From Hazenella coriacea (GTDB taxonomy: Bacteria; Bacillota; Bacilli; Thermoactinomycetales; Thermoactinomycetaceae): a stretch of 64,000 bases of DNA. The stretch spans positions 62,001 through 126,000 of the forward strand of contig NZ_SMAG01000002.1 in the NCBI RefSeq assembly GCF_004341825.1, read 5' to 3'. Each line of letters opens with the position of its first letter. The stretch's first letter is position 1. Shown piece after piece: positions 46,441 through 56,100 of this stretch. The notes below the pieces were generated by a model, which worked only from the letters and a program-made list of their open reading frames with translations, did no database searches and was not told the DNA's origin. Both the position numbers and the translations under genes were made by a program.

Positions 46441-46884
46441 TTGGGATTGATTCCAGTAGAGATACAGATCTGTTCAACGATTCGGCCAGAGGGAGAACAA
46501 GAGCCTGAAATCATTCGCCAACAGGTCAAGGGGAAGCTGACTGAAAAAGGTGAGGAATGGGTTCTCCGATATATGGAAAATGAGAATACTTCAGAAGAAG
46601 TGCGTACTTCCGTAAAATCACATACAGATCAAGTGACAGTGGTACGACAAGGCAGTGTATCCTATAGGCAAACTTATCAACCTGGAGCTTCTACCGAGAG
46701 TATGGTTTATACCCCAGCAGGTAACACGGAGATGTATGTGGAGACGCTCATCTATGGACGGGAAGGAACTCCCCAACAAGGGCAGATTTTCTTTTCTTTT
46801 CTATTATCGATGGGCGGACAACGACTCGGAACATATCAATTGGAGCTAGTGTGGAAGGAGGACCAAACAAGTGAATCCACTTGA
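46441..46884 (+). CDS. ywiB: YwiB family (DUF1934) beta-barrel protein
   Basis: About 147 residues with VEIQICSTIRPEGEQEPEIIRQQVKGKLTEKGEEWVLRYME and a C-terminal strand-rich half, the lipocalin-like DUF1934 fold; function unknown. TTG 46441 is chosen with AAAGGAG upstream, since the open frame upstream crosses the speB terminator. It overlaps argS by 14 bases, as ywiB does in B. subtilis. Confidence 0.85.
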   Translation: MGLIPVEIQICSTIRPEGEQEPEIIRQQVKGKLTEKGEEWVLRYMENENTSEEVRTSVKSHTDQVTVVRQGSVSYRQTYQPGASTESMVYTPAGNTEMYVETLIYGREGTPQQGQIFFSFLLSMGGQRLGTYQLELVWKEDQTSEST

Positions 46885-48541
46885 TCAAATGAAAGAAACG
46901 CTGATTGAACAAATTAAAGAAGCAGTTCTCTCATTCGGATTTGTCAGTGAGAACGAACTACCAACCATTATGTTAGAAGTCCCCAGAGAAAAAGCGCATG
47001 GGGATTGGGCCACAAATATTGCTATGCAATTAACCAAGAAAGCGAAGAAGAATCCACGTGTGATTGCACAAGAGATTGTGGAGAAGATTGATCAAGAAAA
47101 AGCGATGATTCAAAAGGTTGAAATTGCGGGTCCAGGCTTTATTAACTTTTTTATGGATCGTTCTTTTCTAACTAATATTCTACAAGAGATGAAAGAAGCA
47201 GGTTCCTCTTACGGACGGACGGATGCAGGGAAAGGGCAAACCATCAATGTAGAATTTTGTAGTGCCAACCCTACAGGGCATCTCCATCTAGGGCATGCCA
47301 GAGGTTCAGCGGTTGGTGATTCATTGTGTAATATATTAGATACAGCTGGCTACCAAGTGACTCGTGAATATTACATCAATGATGCTGGAAACCAGATGAA
47401 TATGATGGCACTTTCATTAGAGGCACGCATTTTAGAAGGGTTGGGGCAAGAAGTAGAGTTTCCGGAAGATGGTTATCGCGGACAGGAGATTATTCATATT
47501 GCACAGGAGCTCATCCAATCGCAAGGTGATCAGATTCTTGCTATGAGTCATACAGAGCGGATCCATTATTTAAAAGAGATTGGACGGAAAAAGCTGTTAG
47601 ATAAGATTGAGTCAGATCTCGGAAAATATCGAGTGAAGTTTGATGTCTGGTTTAGCGAACGCTCTCTCTATGAGTCGGGGGCTGTTGAGGAAACGGTGGA
47701 GGCACTGAAAAAGGGTGGCTACACCTATGAACAGGATGGAGCTTTGTGGCTGAAGTCTACACAATTTGGTGATGATAAAGATCGAGTTCTTATTAAAAAT
47801 GATGGCTCTTATACTTATCTCACTCCAGATATTGCTTATCATCGTAATAAACTAAGTCGAGGACACCAACAGTTGATCAATATTTGGGGTGCTGATCACC
47901 ATGGATATATTTCACGGATTAAAGCAGGCCTGGCAGCATTAGGTCATAATCCAGATCAGCTTGAAATTATCATTACTCAGATGGTGAAGCTTTACCAAGG
48001 CGGAGAGCTAGTTAAAATGTCGAAGCGGACAGGGAAAGCGATCACTCTTAATGAATTGCTGGATGAAGTAGGGATTGATGCAACACGTTATTTCTTCTCC
48101 ATGAGAAGTCCTGATACACATCTAGATTTCGATATGGATCTTGCTGTTTCTCAAACCAATGAAAATCCTGTTTATTATTTACAATATGCTTATGCACGGA
48201 TTTGTAGTGTATTTCGGCAAGCTGAGGCAAAAGGAGTCGCTCCTTCTTGGGAGGCAAACATATTAAAACTTCTGCAAGAGGAACAAGAGCTAGACCTCAT
48301 CCAAAAGCTGGGTGAATTCCCTGGTGAAATTGCCTCTGCAGCTGGACATCGCTCTCCTCATCGGGTGATTCGGTACTTATTTGATTTAGCAACTCAGTTT
48401 CATAGTTATTACAACGCTTGTCATTTCCTTACAGATCAACGTGAACAATCCCAAGCCCGCCTAACACTAATTACAGGTGTAGCACAAGTGATTCGTAATG
48501 GTTTGAAGTTGGTGGGTGTCGAAGCTCCAGAACGGATGTAA
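46871..48541 (+). CDS. argS: Arginyl-tRNA synthetase
   Basis: Class I synthetase, 556 residues. The N-terminal Add1 domain has VPREKAHGDWATNIAM. The catalytic HIGH motif is in NPTGHLHLGHARGS and KMSKR in VKMSKRTGKAI. A C-terminal DALR anticodon-binding domain ends VGVEAPERM. The GTG start has AAGGAGG upstream. Terminator behind. Confidence 0.96.
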   Translation: MNPLDQMKETLIEQIKEAVLSFGFVSENELPTIMLEVPREKAHGDWATNIAMQLTKKAKKNPRVIAQEIVEKIDQEKAMIQKVEIAGPGFINFFMDRSFLTNILQEMKEAGSSYGRTDAGKGQTINVEFCSANPTGHLHLGHARGSAVGDSLCNILDTAGYQVTREYYINDAGNQMNMMALSLEARILEGLGQEVEFPEDGYRGQEIIHIAQELIQSQGDQILAMSHTERIHYLKEIGRKKLLDKIESDLGKYRVKFDVWFSERSLYESGAVEETVEALKKGGYTYEQDGALWLKSTQFGDDKDRVLIKNDGSYTYLTPDIAYHRNKLSRGHQQLINIWGADHHGYISRIKAGLAALGHNPDQLEIIITQMVKLYQGGELVKMSKRTGKAITLNELLDEVGIDATRYFFSMRSPDTHLDFDMDLAVSQTNENPVYYLQYAYARICSVFRQAEAKGVAPSWEANILKLLQEEQELDLIQKLGEFPGEIASAAGHRSPHRVIRYLFDLATQFHSYYNACHFLTDQREQSQARLTLITGVAQVIRNGLKLVGVEAPERM

Positions 48542-48569
48542 AGTTGAATGGAATAGATTCTTTGTGAAA

Positions 48570-48596
48570 TATAACCTCCGTATGGGGGTTATTTTC
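48570..48596 (+). terminator. Terminator after argS
   Basis: ATAACCTCC/GGGGGTTAT stem over GTAT then TTTT. Confidence 0.75.
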
Positions 48597-48771
48597 ATAA
48601 GGTAGAGAAAAAGAGCCTGATGGGGTTTATGGGAAAGTGAAACCTTCTCGATCTGATGATCTTGCTAAGACTCATTTGCTCAGATGTAATAAGTAACAAG
48701 GTAAAACGGCTTCACTTGACTAAGTATAGCCAATAATGATAATGATATGGAAAGATTGGAAGCGTGAAACA

Positions 48772-48906
48772 ATGACCCTTTATAGAGTGACTCAGGGATG
48801 TAAGGTCATGATCCTATTTGTGAGTGGAATCTTAGCTATGGTAATCTTGATGGTCTTGCAGTGGTTGATGAGTAAAAAAGAGGGAAGAGTAGACCGAGAG
48901 CAATGA
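48772..48906 (+). CDS. Possible 44-residue single-span membrane protein
   Basis: ATG 48772 to TGA 48906: MTLYRVTQGCKV, a hydrophobic stretch VMILFVSGILAMVILMVLQWLM, then a basic tail (SKKEGRVDREQ), which fits a small inner-membrane protein. The ribosome site (GGAAGCGTG) is weak. Function unknown. Confidence 0.35.
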   Translation: MTLYRVTQGCKVMILFVSGILAMVILMVLQWLMSKKEGRVDREQ

Positions 48907-48981
48907 TTCTTACATTTCCGACGAAACTTTGTCATGCTGCGCCTAATTTTCGGCACACTACTGAAAACGAGGTGAAAACGT

Positions 48982-50394
48982 GTGTCTAATCAAACGTTCA
49001 CACCTGTGTTGACAGATGATATGATTCAAGACTTTTTAGAGCGTCTTGATGAAGGGATTCATATTGTTAATGCAGATGGGTTCACCATTTTCTATAACCA
49101 GGCGGCTTCGGTTTTAGATGGATTAAAAGTTGATGAAGTATTGGGAATCCATTTGCTAAAGGCATTTCCTTCTTTAACTCCCAAGACAAGTACTTTATTA
49201 AATGTGATTCAGACGGGGATTCCGATTGCAGCTCATCAACAAGCCTATTCCAATTGTAAAGGCAGGCAAATCGTTACTATCAATAAGACTATTCCACTCC
49301 ATCGTGAGGGGGAAATTGTGGGTGCGGTAGAGATTTCAAAAGATATTACCCGCATGAAGGAATTAGTGGAACAAGTGATTGACTTACAGGAACAAGTTCA
49401 TGAGCCTAGAAAAAGGAAAGAGTCAAAGGCTAAATACTATCAATTTGAAGATATTATTACGAAAAGTCAGGCTTTACTTGCAGAGATTGAAAAAGCCAAA
49501 CGTGCTTCTTTCACAAAATCACCTGTCTTAGTGATTGGAGAGACAGGTACTGGGAAAGAGTTAATCGTTCAATCTATTCATCAACACTCACCACGTAGAA
49601 GTCATCCATTTATTGCGCAAAACTGTGCGGCGATTCCAGCGACGTTGTTAGAAGGGATATTGTTTGGGACGGCTAAAGGTGCTTTTACAGGAGCCGTAGA
49701 TCGCCCTGGGTTGTTTGAGTTAGCTGATGGAGGAACCTTATTTTTAGATGAAATCCATGCAATGCCCATGGATCTGCAAGCAAAACTACTGCGAGTCTTG
49801 GAAGAAGAAGCAGTTCGGCGAGTTGGAGGAACTGAACTGCGTGCTGTTGATGTACGAATCATAGTCGCTACCAATGAAGATCCGATTCAAAGTATTCAGG
49901 ATGGACGTCTCCGACGGGATTTGTATTATCGAATTCATGTTGTAGGTATTCAACTTCCACCACTCAAAGAGCGATTTGAAGATATTGAATTATTAACCAA
50001 GTACTTTCTACAAAAAATGAAGTATCGCTTAGGGGCAAGGGTTGAAGAGGTTTCTCCTGAGGTGATTGAGGCATTTCAGAAATATCATTGGCCAGGGAAT
50101 GTTCGAGAATTGGAACATATGATTGAAGGCGCTTGCAATTTGGCAACTGGCTTACAGATTGAGTTGGAACATTTGCCTGATCATCTGCGATCTCAAGAAA
50201 AAAGCTCGCTAGGACTCCAATTTTCTTTAGCGGAAGATCAGTCCATGCGTTCCCTTTTATCACAAGTAGAGAAACAGTTGATCCAACAAGCTCTAAAAAA
50301 GTCGGAGGGAAATATTAAACAAGCAGCTAAACATTTGGGGATTCCTAGACAAACACTCCAATACAAGCTAAAGAAAATACAGGCAGAAGCTTAA
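48982..50394 (+). CDS. Sigma-54-dependent activator, PAS-AAA-Fis (RocR/BkdR type)
   Basis: 470 residues. PAS sensor (about 10-120, DEGIHIVNADGFTIFYNQAA), AAA+ domain with Walker A IGETGTGKE, the sigma-54 contact loop GAFTGA, Walker B LFLDEIHAMP and arginine-finger region, and a C-terminal Fis-type HTH (QQALKKSEGNIKQAAKHLGIPRQTLQYKLKKI). It lies upstream of the lysine catabolic genes, whose leader holds a good sigma-54 promoter, so it is probably their activator with lysine or an intermediate as ligand. The GTG start has GAGGTG upstream. Confidence 0.88.
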   Translation: MSNQTFTPVLTDDMIQDFLERLDEGIHIVNADGFTIFYNQAASVLDGLKVDEVLGIHLLKAFPSLTPKTSTLLNVIQTGIPIAAHQQAYSNCKGRQIVTINKTIPLHREGEIVGAVEISKDITRMKELVEQVIDLQEQVHEPRKRKESKAKYYQFEDIITKSQALLAEIEKAKRASFTKSPVLVIGETGTGKELIVQSIHQHSPRRSHPFIAQNCAAIPATLLEGILFGTAKGAFTGAVDRPGLFELADGGTLFLDEIHAMPMDLQAKLLRVLEEEAVRRVGGTELRAVDVRIIVATNEDPIQSIQDGRLRRDLYYRIHVVGIQLPPLKERFEDIELLTKYFLQKMKYRLGARVEEVSPEVIEAFQKYHWPGNVRELEHMIEGACNLATGLQIELEHLPDHLRSQEKSSLGLQFSLAEDQSMRSLLSQVEKQLIQQALKKSEGNIKQAAKHLGIPRQTLQYKLKKIQAEA

Positions 50395-50418
50395 AAAGAC
50401 CTTATGTTTATGTAGATT

Positions 50419-50592
50419 ACTCTAAATGAACATTTTTAGTAATATATTTACCCATATCCCGTCGGGACGCTGTTTCTCTGTCTCACTCTCGTAGCGGATC
50501 CGCAAAAGTCGTTCGCCAGAGAAACATCTCCCCTCCTAGGTTCTCTGGATCAAGTCACTTAGTTTCCAATCAAGTAGATTAGATTCATATTA
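50419..50592 (+). mobile_element. MITE-like repeat, copy D
   Basis: About 174 bp, the best match to copy A: left end ACTCTAAATGAACA, CCCGTCGGGACG, GTTTCTCTGTCTCACTCTCG, GCGGATCCGC and CAGAGAAAC. The right end is eroded. It lies between the activator gene and the kam promoter. Confidence 0.8.
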
Positions 50593-50646
50593 CATTCTAA
50601 GACTCTAAATCACGACCACTTTTTTGTTCATTACATAAGCTGAAAG

Positions 50647-50662
50647 GGGGGCGAAAGTTGCA
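50647..50662 (+). promoter_or_regulatory. Sigma-54 promoter of the kam operon
   Basis: GGGGGCGAAAGTTGCA against TGGCACG-N4-TTGCA: the -24 GG and -12 GC are exactly 10 bases apart and nine of twelve fixed positions match. Transcription should start near 50673, about 190 bases before kdd, with a terminator in between. Confidence 0.7.
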
Positions 50663-50732
50663 ATCCTCGCACTAATGACTATATTTTCCTTGCTACTTGG
50701 TCAGGGATTGGATCTTATATTCAATATTATGT

Positions 50733-50766
50733 TAAAAAGAGTGCTGAAAAGTCAGCACTCTTTTTA
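50733..50766 (+). terminator. Intrinsic terminator in the kam leader
   Basis: AAAGAGTGCTGA/TCAGCACTCTTT perfect stem over AAAG then TTTTT. It lies between the sigma-54 promoter and kdd, so full-length mRNA needs readthrough or antitermination. Confidence 0.85.
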
Positions 50767-50862
50767 TGTTATAGCAAATAAAATCCTGATTTATCAACAT
50801 GATAAGCCTTGGCATCTTTATTGCAAGTAATAAGAGTGATGATCTAAAGGAGGTGGCAAAGA

Positions 50863-51921
50863 TTGATGAAATCAACCCAGAAAAAAGGACATCCGTATGG
50901 GTTACATCGAGTGATTCAACCAGAGGGTGTTCTTCCTCAACCGGCATGGAAAATCGATGCGACACCTGAAATTTATGACAATGAATTATTAATTGATGTC
51001 CTTAAACTCAATATCGACTCAGCATCTTTTACTCAACTAAAAGAAGAAGTAGATCATGACCCAGATCGTCTCAAACAACGAATGTTGGAGATCATTGAAG
51101 AACGGGGAAAAATGCATAACCCTGTGACGGGTTCTGGTGGAATGTTGATCGGCAAAGTGGAACAGGTGGGTCGTTTGTTTTCTCAATCGGACTTACCTGT
51201 GGGAACCAAGATCGCAAGTCTTGTCTCTTTAACTCTTACCCCGATGAAAGTAGAGAAAATTCACCGAATTGATATGAAAACAGGTCAGGTAGATGTGAGT
51301 GGAAAGGCTATTTTATTTGCCTCAGGTCCTTTCGCTGTTTTGCCACATGATCTTCCTGAGTCAGCCGTCTTGGCAACTTTAGATGTATGTGGGGCGCCTG
51401 CTCAAACAGCTCGCCTCGTACAAGCGGGGCAACGTGTGGTCGTGATGGGAGCTGGCGGGAAGTCGGGACTTCTCTGTCTATATCATGCTTGGAAAAATGC
51501 AGGTGAGACGGGTCAAGTGATTGCAGTGGAAGCTAACCCTGAAGCATGTGAGGAAATCCGTTCTCTGGGACTTGCACACCATGTTCTTCAATTAGACGCA
51601 GCGAATCCTGTGGCTGTTTATGAGGCAATTGCGGAGGTCACGCAAGGAAACTTAGCGGATCTAACGATCAACTGCGTGAATATCCCTCATACAGAGTTAC
51701 CAGCCATCTTGGCAACTCGAGATGGAGGAATGGTTTACTTCTTTAGCATGGCGGTTCGTTTTACTACAGCTGCCTTAGGTGCAGAAGGAGTAGGAAAAGA
51801 CGTTCAGATGATGATCGGAAATGGCTACGCACCTGGTCATGCAGCACTTGCCATTGATACATTACGGCAATCTCGAGCATTACGAAATCTATTTGTACAG
51901 AGGTATGGGCAGGAAAAATAA
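50863..51921 (+). CDS. kdd: L-erythro-3,5-diaminohexanoate dehydrogenase
   Basis: NAD(P)-dependent oxidation of 3,5-diaminohexanoate in lysine fermentation. 352 residues, zinc-independent dehydrogenase-like: GLHRVIQPEGVLPQPAWKID at the start, ASGPFAVLPHDLP, and the Rossmann motif VVMGAGGKSGLLCLYHAW. The start is TTG 50863 (nine bases past AAAGGAGG) or the next codon, ATG. First gene of the kam operon. Confidence 0.88.
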   Translation: MMKSTQKKGHPYGLHRVIQPEGVLPQPAWKIDATPEIYDNELLIDVLKLNIDSASFTQLKEEVDHDPDRLKQRMLEIIEERGKMHNPVTGSGGMLIGKVEQVGRLFSQSDLPVGTKIASLVSLTLTPMKVEKIHRIDMKTGQVDVSGKAILFASGPFAVLPHDLPESAVLATLDVCGAPAQTARLVQAGQRVVVMGAGGKSGLLCLYHAWKNAGETGQVIAVEANPEACEEIRSLGLAHHVLQLDAANPVAVYEAIAEVTQGNLADLTINCVNIPHTELPAILATRDGGMVYFFSMAVRFTTAALGAEGVGKDVQMMIGNGYAPGHAALAIDTLRQSRALRNLFVQRYGQEK

Positions 51922-51946
51922 ACTCTTGGTTGAGAGGAGAAATAAA

Positions 51947-53239
51947 ATGAGAGATTGGCGCGAAATAGAGATCTGGAAAGATGTGACAGAAGAGCAATGG
52001 AACGACTGGCTTTGGCAACTGACCAACACCATTAAGAATTTAGAGGATTTAAGTAAGGTGATTAATCTGACTCCTGAGGAAATTGGAGGAGTAGATATTT
52101 CCAAGCAAACCATTCCCTTAAATATTACCCCCTATTTTGCATTGCTTATGGATCCCGATGATCCCAAAGATCCGATTCGTATGCAATCTGTCCCCATCTC
52201 ATCTGAGTTATATCGTACTGCTTATGATATGGAAGATCCTCTGCTCGAGGATACAGATTCACCCGTGAAAGGATTAACACATCGTTATCCTGACAGAGTT
52301 TTATTCCTGATTACCAACCAATGTTCCATGTATTGTCGATACTGTACACGCCGTCGTTTTTCTGGACAGATCGGTATGGGTGTCCCTAAGAAGCAGATGG
52401 ATGCTTGTATTGACTACATCCGCAATAATCCACAAGTTCGTGATGTGCTGTTATCTGGTGGAGATGGGTTATTGGTCAATGACCGGATCTTAGAATATCT
52501 ACTAAAAAGCTTACGTGAGATTCCACATGTAGAGATCATTCGGATTGGGACGAGAGCTCCTGTTGTTTTCCCGCAGCGAATCACCGAAAATTTATGTACC
52601 ATTCTTAAGAAATACCATCCAGTCTGGCTCAATACTCACTTTAACCATCCTAAAGAGTTAACCCCCGAAGCACGTCGTGCCTGTGAAATGTTAGCAGATG
52701 CGGGAGTTCCTCTAGGAAACCAAGCGGTCATCTTGGCTGGGATCAATGATTGTCCTTTTACCATGAAAAAATTAATGCATGAGCTTGTAAAAACAAGAGT
52801 AAGACCTTATTACATCTATCAATGTGACCTATCTGAAGGAATTGGACATTTTCGTGCTCCTGTCTCTAAAGGGTTAGAAATTATGGAGTATTTACGTGGG
52901 CATACTTCTGGCTATGCTGTACCTACCTTTGTAGTGGATGCTCCTGGTGGCGGTGGTAAAATTCCATTGAATCCAAATTATATGATTTCACAAAGTCCAA
53001 CTAAAACGGTATTGCGTAACTTTGAAGGTGTGATTACGAGCTATCCAGAACCTGAAAACTATCAGCCACATGATGCTGACAACTGCGAATATTGTCAAGC
53101 AGCTGGTACTTCGGTAGGAATCGCCTCGATTATGAGTGACGAACGTATTAATTTGGAGCCCAAGCATTTATATCGGGAAGAGCGTAGAACTGAGACCACA
53201 GTCAATAAAGAAACCGCAATGACCAAAGAAGGAGTATAG
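51947..53239 (+). CDS. kamA: Lysine 2,3-aminomutase
   Basis: Radical-SAM enzyme converting L-lysine to beta-lysine. 430 residues. Three Cys of the [4Fe-4S] cluster in CSMYCRYC (126, 130, 133), LLSGGDGLLVNDRILEYLL, and the PLP Lys in DAPGGGGKIPLNP. ATG 51947 is chosen; upstream in-frame starts lie inside kdd. GAGAGGAG precedes it. The extended C-terminus (about residues 360-430) holds Cys residues (DNCEYCQAAG) that may bind zinc, as in clostridial KamA. Confidence 0.94.
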   Translation: MRDWREIEIWKDVTEEQWNDWLWQLTNTIKNLEDLSKVINLTPEEIGGVDISKQTIPLNITPYFALLMDPDDPKDPIRMQSVPISSELYRTAYDMEDPLLEDTDSPVKGLTHRYPDRVLFLITNQCSMYCRYCTRRRFSGQIGMGVPKKQMDACIDYIRNNPQVRDVLLSGGDGLLVNDRILEYLLKSLREIPHVEIIRIGTRAPVVFPQRITENLCTILKKYHPVWLNTHFNHPKELTPEARRACEMLADAGVPLGNQAVILAGINDCPFTMKKLMHELVKTRVRPYYIYQCDLSEGIGHFRAPVSKGLEIMEYLRGHTSGYAVPTFVVDAPGGGGKIPLNPNYMISQSPTKTVLRNFEGVITSYPEPENYQPHDADNCEYCQAAGTSVGIASIMSDERINLEPKHLYREERRTETTVNKETAMTKEGV

Positions 53240-53254
53240 AGTCAAATACTTCAC

Positions 53255-54295
53255 ATGAGAAAAAAGATTTCTACCTTAATTCCTGATGATGTGGAAACGG
53301 TTTCAATGATTGGTTTATCTAAAAATGCTGGAAAAACAACAGTTCTAAATGTCTTGGTACAAGAAATGTATCGGAAAAGATCAATTGGCTTACTTAGTAT
53401 CGGTATTGATGGGGAGGAGCGGGACGTCTGGAGTGGGCGTCCCAAACCTCCAGTCTTTGTTCCCGAAGGATGTTGGGTTGCCACTGCTGACAATTTGCTT
53501 AATCTACAACCAGAAACTTGGCAAATTGTAGAGTCAACCAGTTTAACAACCGTGATGGGACGGGTGATGATTGCCCGAGCTAGAAGAGATACATCGGTTC
53601 AATTGGCAGGGATTCATACCAAAGAGGGGATTCAACAGGTCCTTCATGTACTTAAAAAGCTAGGGGTATCACTTCGTTTTATTGATGGAGCTTATAATCG
53701 GAAAACTTCAGCCAGTCCATTGCTTGCACAAGGAGTATTTCTGGTGGTGGGAGCCGCAGCAGCTATTTCTCTTCCACGATTAGAAACCCAAGCACGTGAC
53801 TGGATGTATCCCTTCACATTAATGGAGTCACAGGTCCCGATCGAGCAGGAAGCATCTCGACGGTCACAGGAAACCAAACGAGTTGTGGGGATCCACCAAG
53901 AGGGTTTAGAAGTTTTTCCATTTTCATCTTTATTTCCGCTTCAGGCGATAAAAAAAGTATTTCAACAAAAACAAGAATGGTCTTCGTGGGTGATTCCAGG
54001 GGCTTGCTCTGAGCGCTTCGTTCAATACTTATTAGAGCAAAAAAAGTTTCTTACCTTGATTATCCCCGATGCGACTCATTTATTTGTTTCTTATCCTACC
54101 ATGCGTCAGTATACCCAGCGAGGTGGGGCTTTTTTAGTGGGGAAAAGTGCTCGTCTACTTGGTGTTGCTATAAATCCTGTTTCGCCTGATGGATACTCAT
54201 TAGATCCTGTACAGATGAAACAACAGATCACTCAGTTAGCGCATCCACTACCTGTGTTTGATGTAGTTAGAGACAACAGTGACGATTATCCATAA
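53255..54295 (+). CDS. kamB: KamB, P-loop protein of lysine fermentation
   Basis: 346 residues, conserved between kamA and kamC in lysine fermenters. A P-loop GLSKNAGKTT sits near residue 25. Biochemical role is not established; with KamC it is suspected to help reactivate the B12-dependent 5,6-aminomutase. The nearest GGAG lies about 20 bases before the ATG, so translation may depend on kamA. Confidence 0.82.
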   Translation: MRKKISTLIPDDVETVSMIGLSKNAGKTTVLNVLVQEMYRKRSIGLLSIGIDGEERDVWSGRPKPPVFVPEGCWVATADNLLNLQPETWQIVESTSLTTVMGRVMIARARRDTSVQLAGIHTKEGIQQVLHVLKKLGVSLRFIDGAYNRKTSASPLLAQGVFLVVGAAAAISLPRLETQARDWMYPFTLMESQVPIEQEASRRSQETKRVVGIHQEGLEVFPFSSLFPLQAIKKVFQQKQEWSSWVIPGACSERFVQYLLEQKKFLTLIIPDATHLFVSYPTMRQYTQRGGAFLVGKSARLLGVAINPVSPDGYSLDPVQMKQQITQLAHPLPVFDVVRDNSDDYP

Positions 54296-54467
54296 GTTGA
54301 GAAGCGATATTTCGATCGAAGGATCGAGTGGATTTCATTTCTTCTTCGAAAGTCACAAGCTTATGGAAGGTGAACCTGAACATCAAACTCTAGCACTCTA
54401 GGAGTTAGGTAATCATTGCCTCATCGACACGAATGATTAAGAGATCGATGTTAAAGGAGGGTTGTGG

Positions 54468-56096
54468 ATGTGGATCGATGAACAGACTCGTTCTCAACTT
54501 CACTTGGAAGAGATTTTGGCAGATTTTGAGCCACTAACCCCTTATGGAAAAAAGGAAAGAAAGAATCTCAAGCCGTTTTTACCTGGTGAAGAAGAGCGTT
54601 GGCTATGGATGTTAAATGAACAAGAGAAGCTTCAGTCTGTAGGACGAACTTTCTCAGAGGAGTTTCATAAACTGGAGCGGATTTGTAAACAATTCCCTGA
54701 TATTACTTCCATACTGGAGCTGTTATCACAATCGCGGACTCCAGCTTTAACGGATTGGTTTCACCTGAAGCGTTTTTTATGGTTGATCCAAGAGTGGATG
54801 GAGTTGTTAAGTAAGCATGAACGACTGACCTCCTTTTTATTGTCAAAAGAGGAAATCGAAATAGTGAATCGTCTTTTGTGGAGACTGAACCCTTCACCCT
54901 CTTTACAACCTTCTTTTGCTGTTGAAGATGCTTATGATGAAAGATTAAAAAATGCAAGAAAAAGATTACGACAGCTTGAAGTCCAGAAACAGAAAGAACG
55001 GGAAGAATCGATTCAACAACTTGAGTCTAAATACAATATTCGTCCGAATCGACTGGGTGAATGGGTGATAGATCGAAAAGCTCCGGTTCACCGTGAGCTT
55101 GAAGGCGAATCCCAGATCACACTCATTCGAGAAACGATGTATGAAAAGGTGTATGAACTCTCTCGACCCAATCTAGAGCAAGCCCAAGAGGACGAGTTAA
55201 AACAACAGATTGAAGAGCGGGTACAGTTGATTTTACAACAATTAGCTCATCAATTTATGCCGCACCTGTCCGAGATTCAGCAGATTGTGGAGAAATTGAC
55301 TCACTTTGATCTCTTGTGGGCTCGAGTACGACTGGCTACAACTTGGAATGGTGTCAAACCAGAATGGGATGTAGATCATTTCGTCCTAGATCAAGGAGTT
55401 CATCCAGTGGTAGAAAGATATCTTCATCAAAAAGAGCTCTCTTTTACACCCATTGATCTTCATATTTATCAAGGGGTGAGTGTCATCATCGGACCCAATA
55501 TGGGTGGGAAAACCGTTGCTATAAAAACTGTTGGGATGATTACGGCATTGGCTCAACTGGGGTTTTTTGTGCCTGCAACTCGTTGTCGGATGCCCTTATT
55601 TCCATGGATCGCCACAGTGATTGGAGATGATCAACAGGTAGAGAAAGGATTAAGCAGTTTTGGTGCAGAGGTGATCCGACTTGGCACTTGGTTGGAGAAG
55701 AAAAAACAGCAAGGATTGCTTTTATTAGATGAAATTGGACGAGGGACGAACCCCATTGAAGGTGCTTCCCTTTCATTTGCGATTACAGATTATTTAAGTC
55801 GGTCACAGATCTGGACACTTCATGTGACTCATTACCAAGAGCTGATGTCTTTGAAACATATTCAAGTTTTTCGTGTAGCAGGTCTTCCTGAAGAAGTGTA
55901 TCTGTATCCCATCGAGAAAGATCCCAAAGCTTGGATTTCACTGTTGCATCAGCGAATGGATTATCGTTTGGTACCTGTCAAGGAGCAAGATCAATTTCCT
56001 GAACAAGCGATTTCTATTGCGAAAATGTTAGGATTACATGCTGACATTGTGAAGCAAGCACAGCAGTTAGTTAAAAGTAAGAGAGGGGAGGAATAG
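54468..56096 (+). CDS. kamC: KamC, MutS-related ATPase
   Basis: 542 residues. The C-terminal half is a MutS-family ATPase: Walker A GPNMGGKTVAIKT, Walker B LLLDEIGRGTNPIEG, and the conserved TLHVTHYQEL. There is no mismatch-recognition domain; the N-terminal half is helical with a coiled region (LKNARKRLRQLEVQKQKERE). In lysine/ornithine aminomutase operons this type (OrtD/E-like) is thought to act as an enzyme-reactivating chaperone. ATG 54468 lies seven bases past GGAGG. Confidence 0.85.
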   Translation: MWIDEQTRSQLHLEEILADFEPLTPYGKKERKNLKPFLPGEEERWLWMLNEQEKLQSVGRTFSEEFHKLERICKQFPDITSILELLSQSRTPALTDWFHLKRFLWLIQEWMELLSKHERLTSFLLSKEEIEIVNRLLWRLNPSPSLQPSFAVEDAYDERLKNARKRLRQLEVQKQKEREESIQQLESKYNIRPNRLGEWVIDRKAPVHRELEGESQITLIRETMYEKVYELSRPNLEQAQEDELKQQIEERVQLILQQLAHQFMPHLSEIQQIVEKLTHFDLLWARVRLATTWNGVKPEWDVDHFVLDQGVHPVVERYLHQKELSFTPIDLHIYQGVSVIIGPNMGGKTVAIKTVGMITALAQLGFFVPATRCRMPLFPWIATVIGDDQQVEKGLSSFGAEVIRLGTWLEKKKQQGLLLLDEIGRGTNPIEGASLSFAITDYLSRSQIWTLHVTHYQELMSLKHIQVFRVAGLPEEVYLYPIEKDPKAWISLLHQRMDYRLVPVKEQDQFPEQAISIAKMLGLHADIVKQAQQLVKSKRGEE

Positions 56097-56100
56097 AATC

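Noticed and set aside
50675-50830. 51-codon frame through the kam leader as a leader peptide
   Set aside because: No ribosome site before its ATG and no run of lysine codons that would support classic attenuation.
54297-54461. Spacer between kamB and kamC as a regulatory RNA
   Set aside because: Short complementary pieces exist but no convincing stem, terminator or conserved motif.
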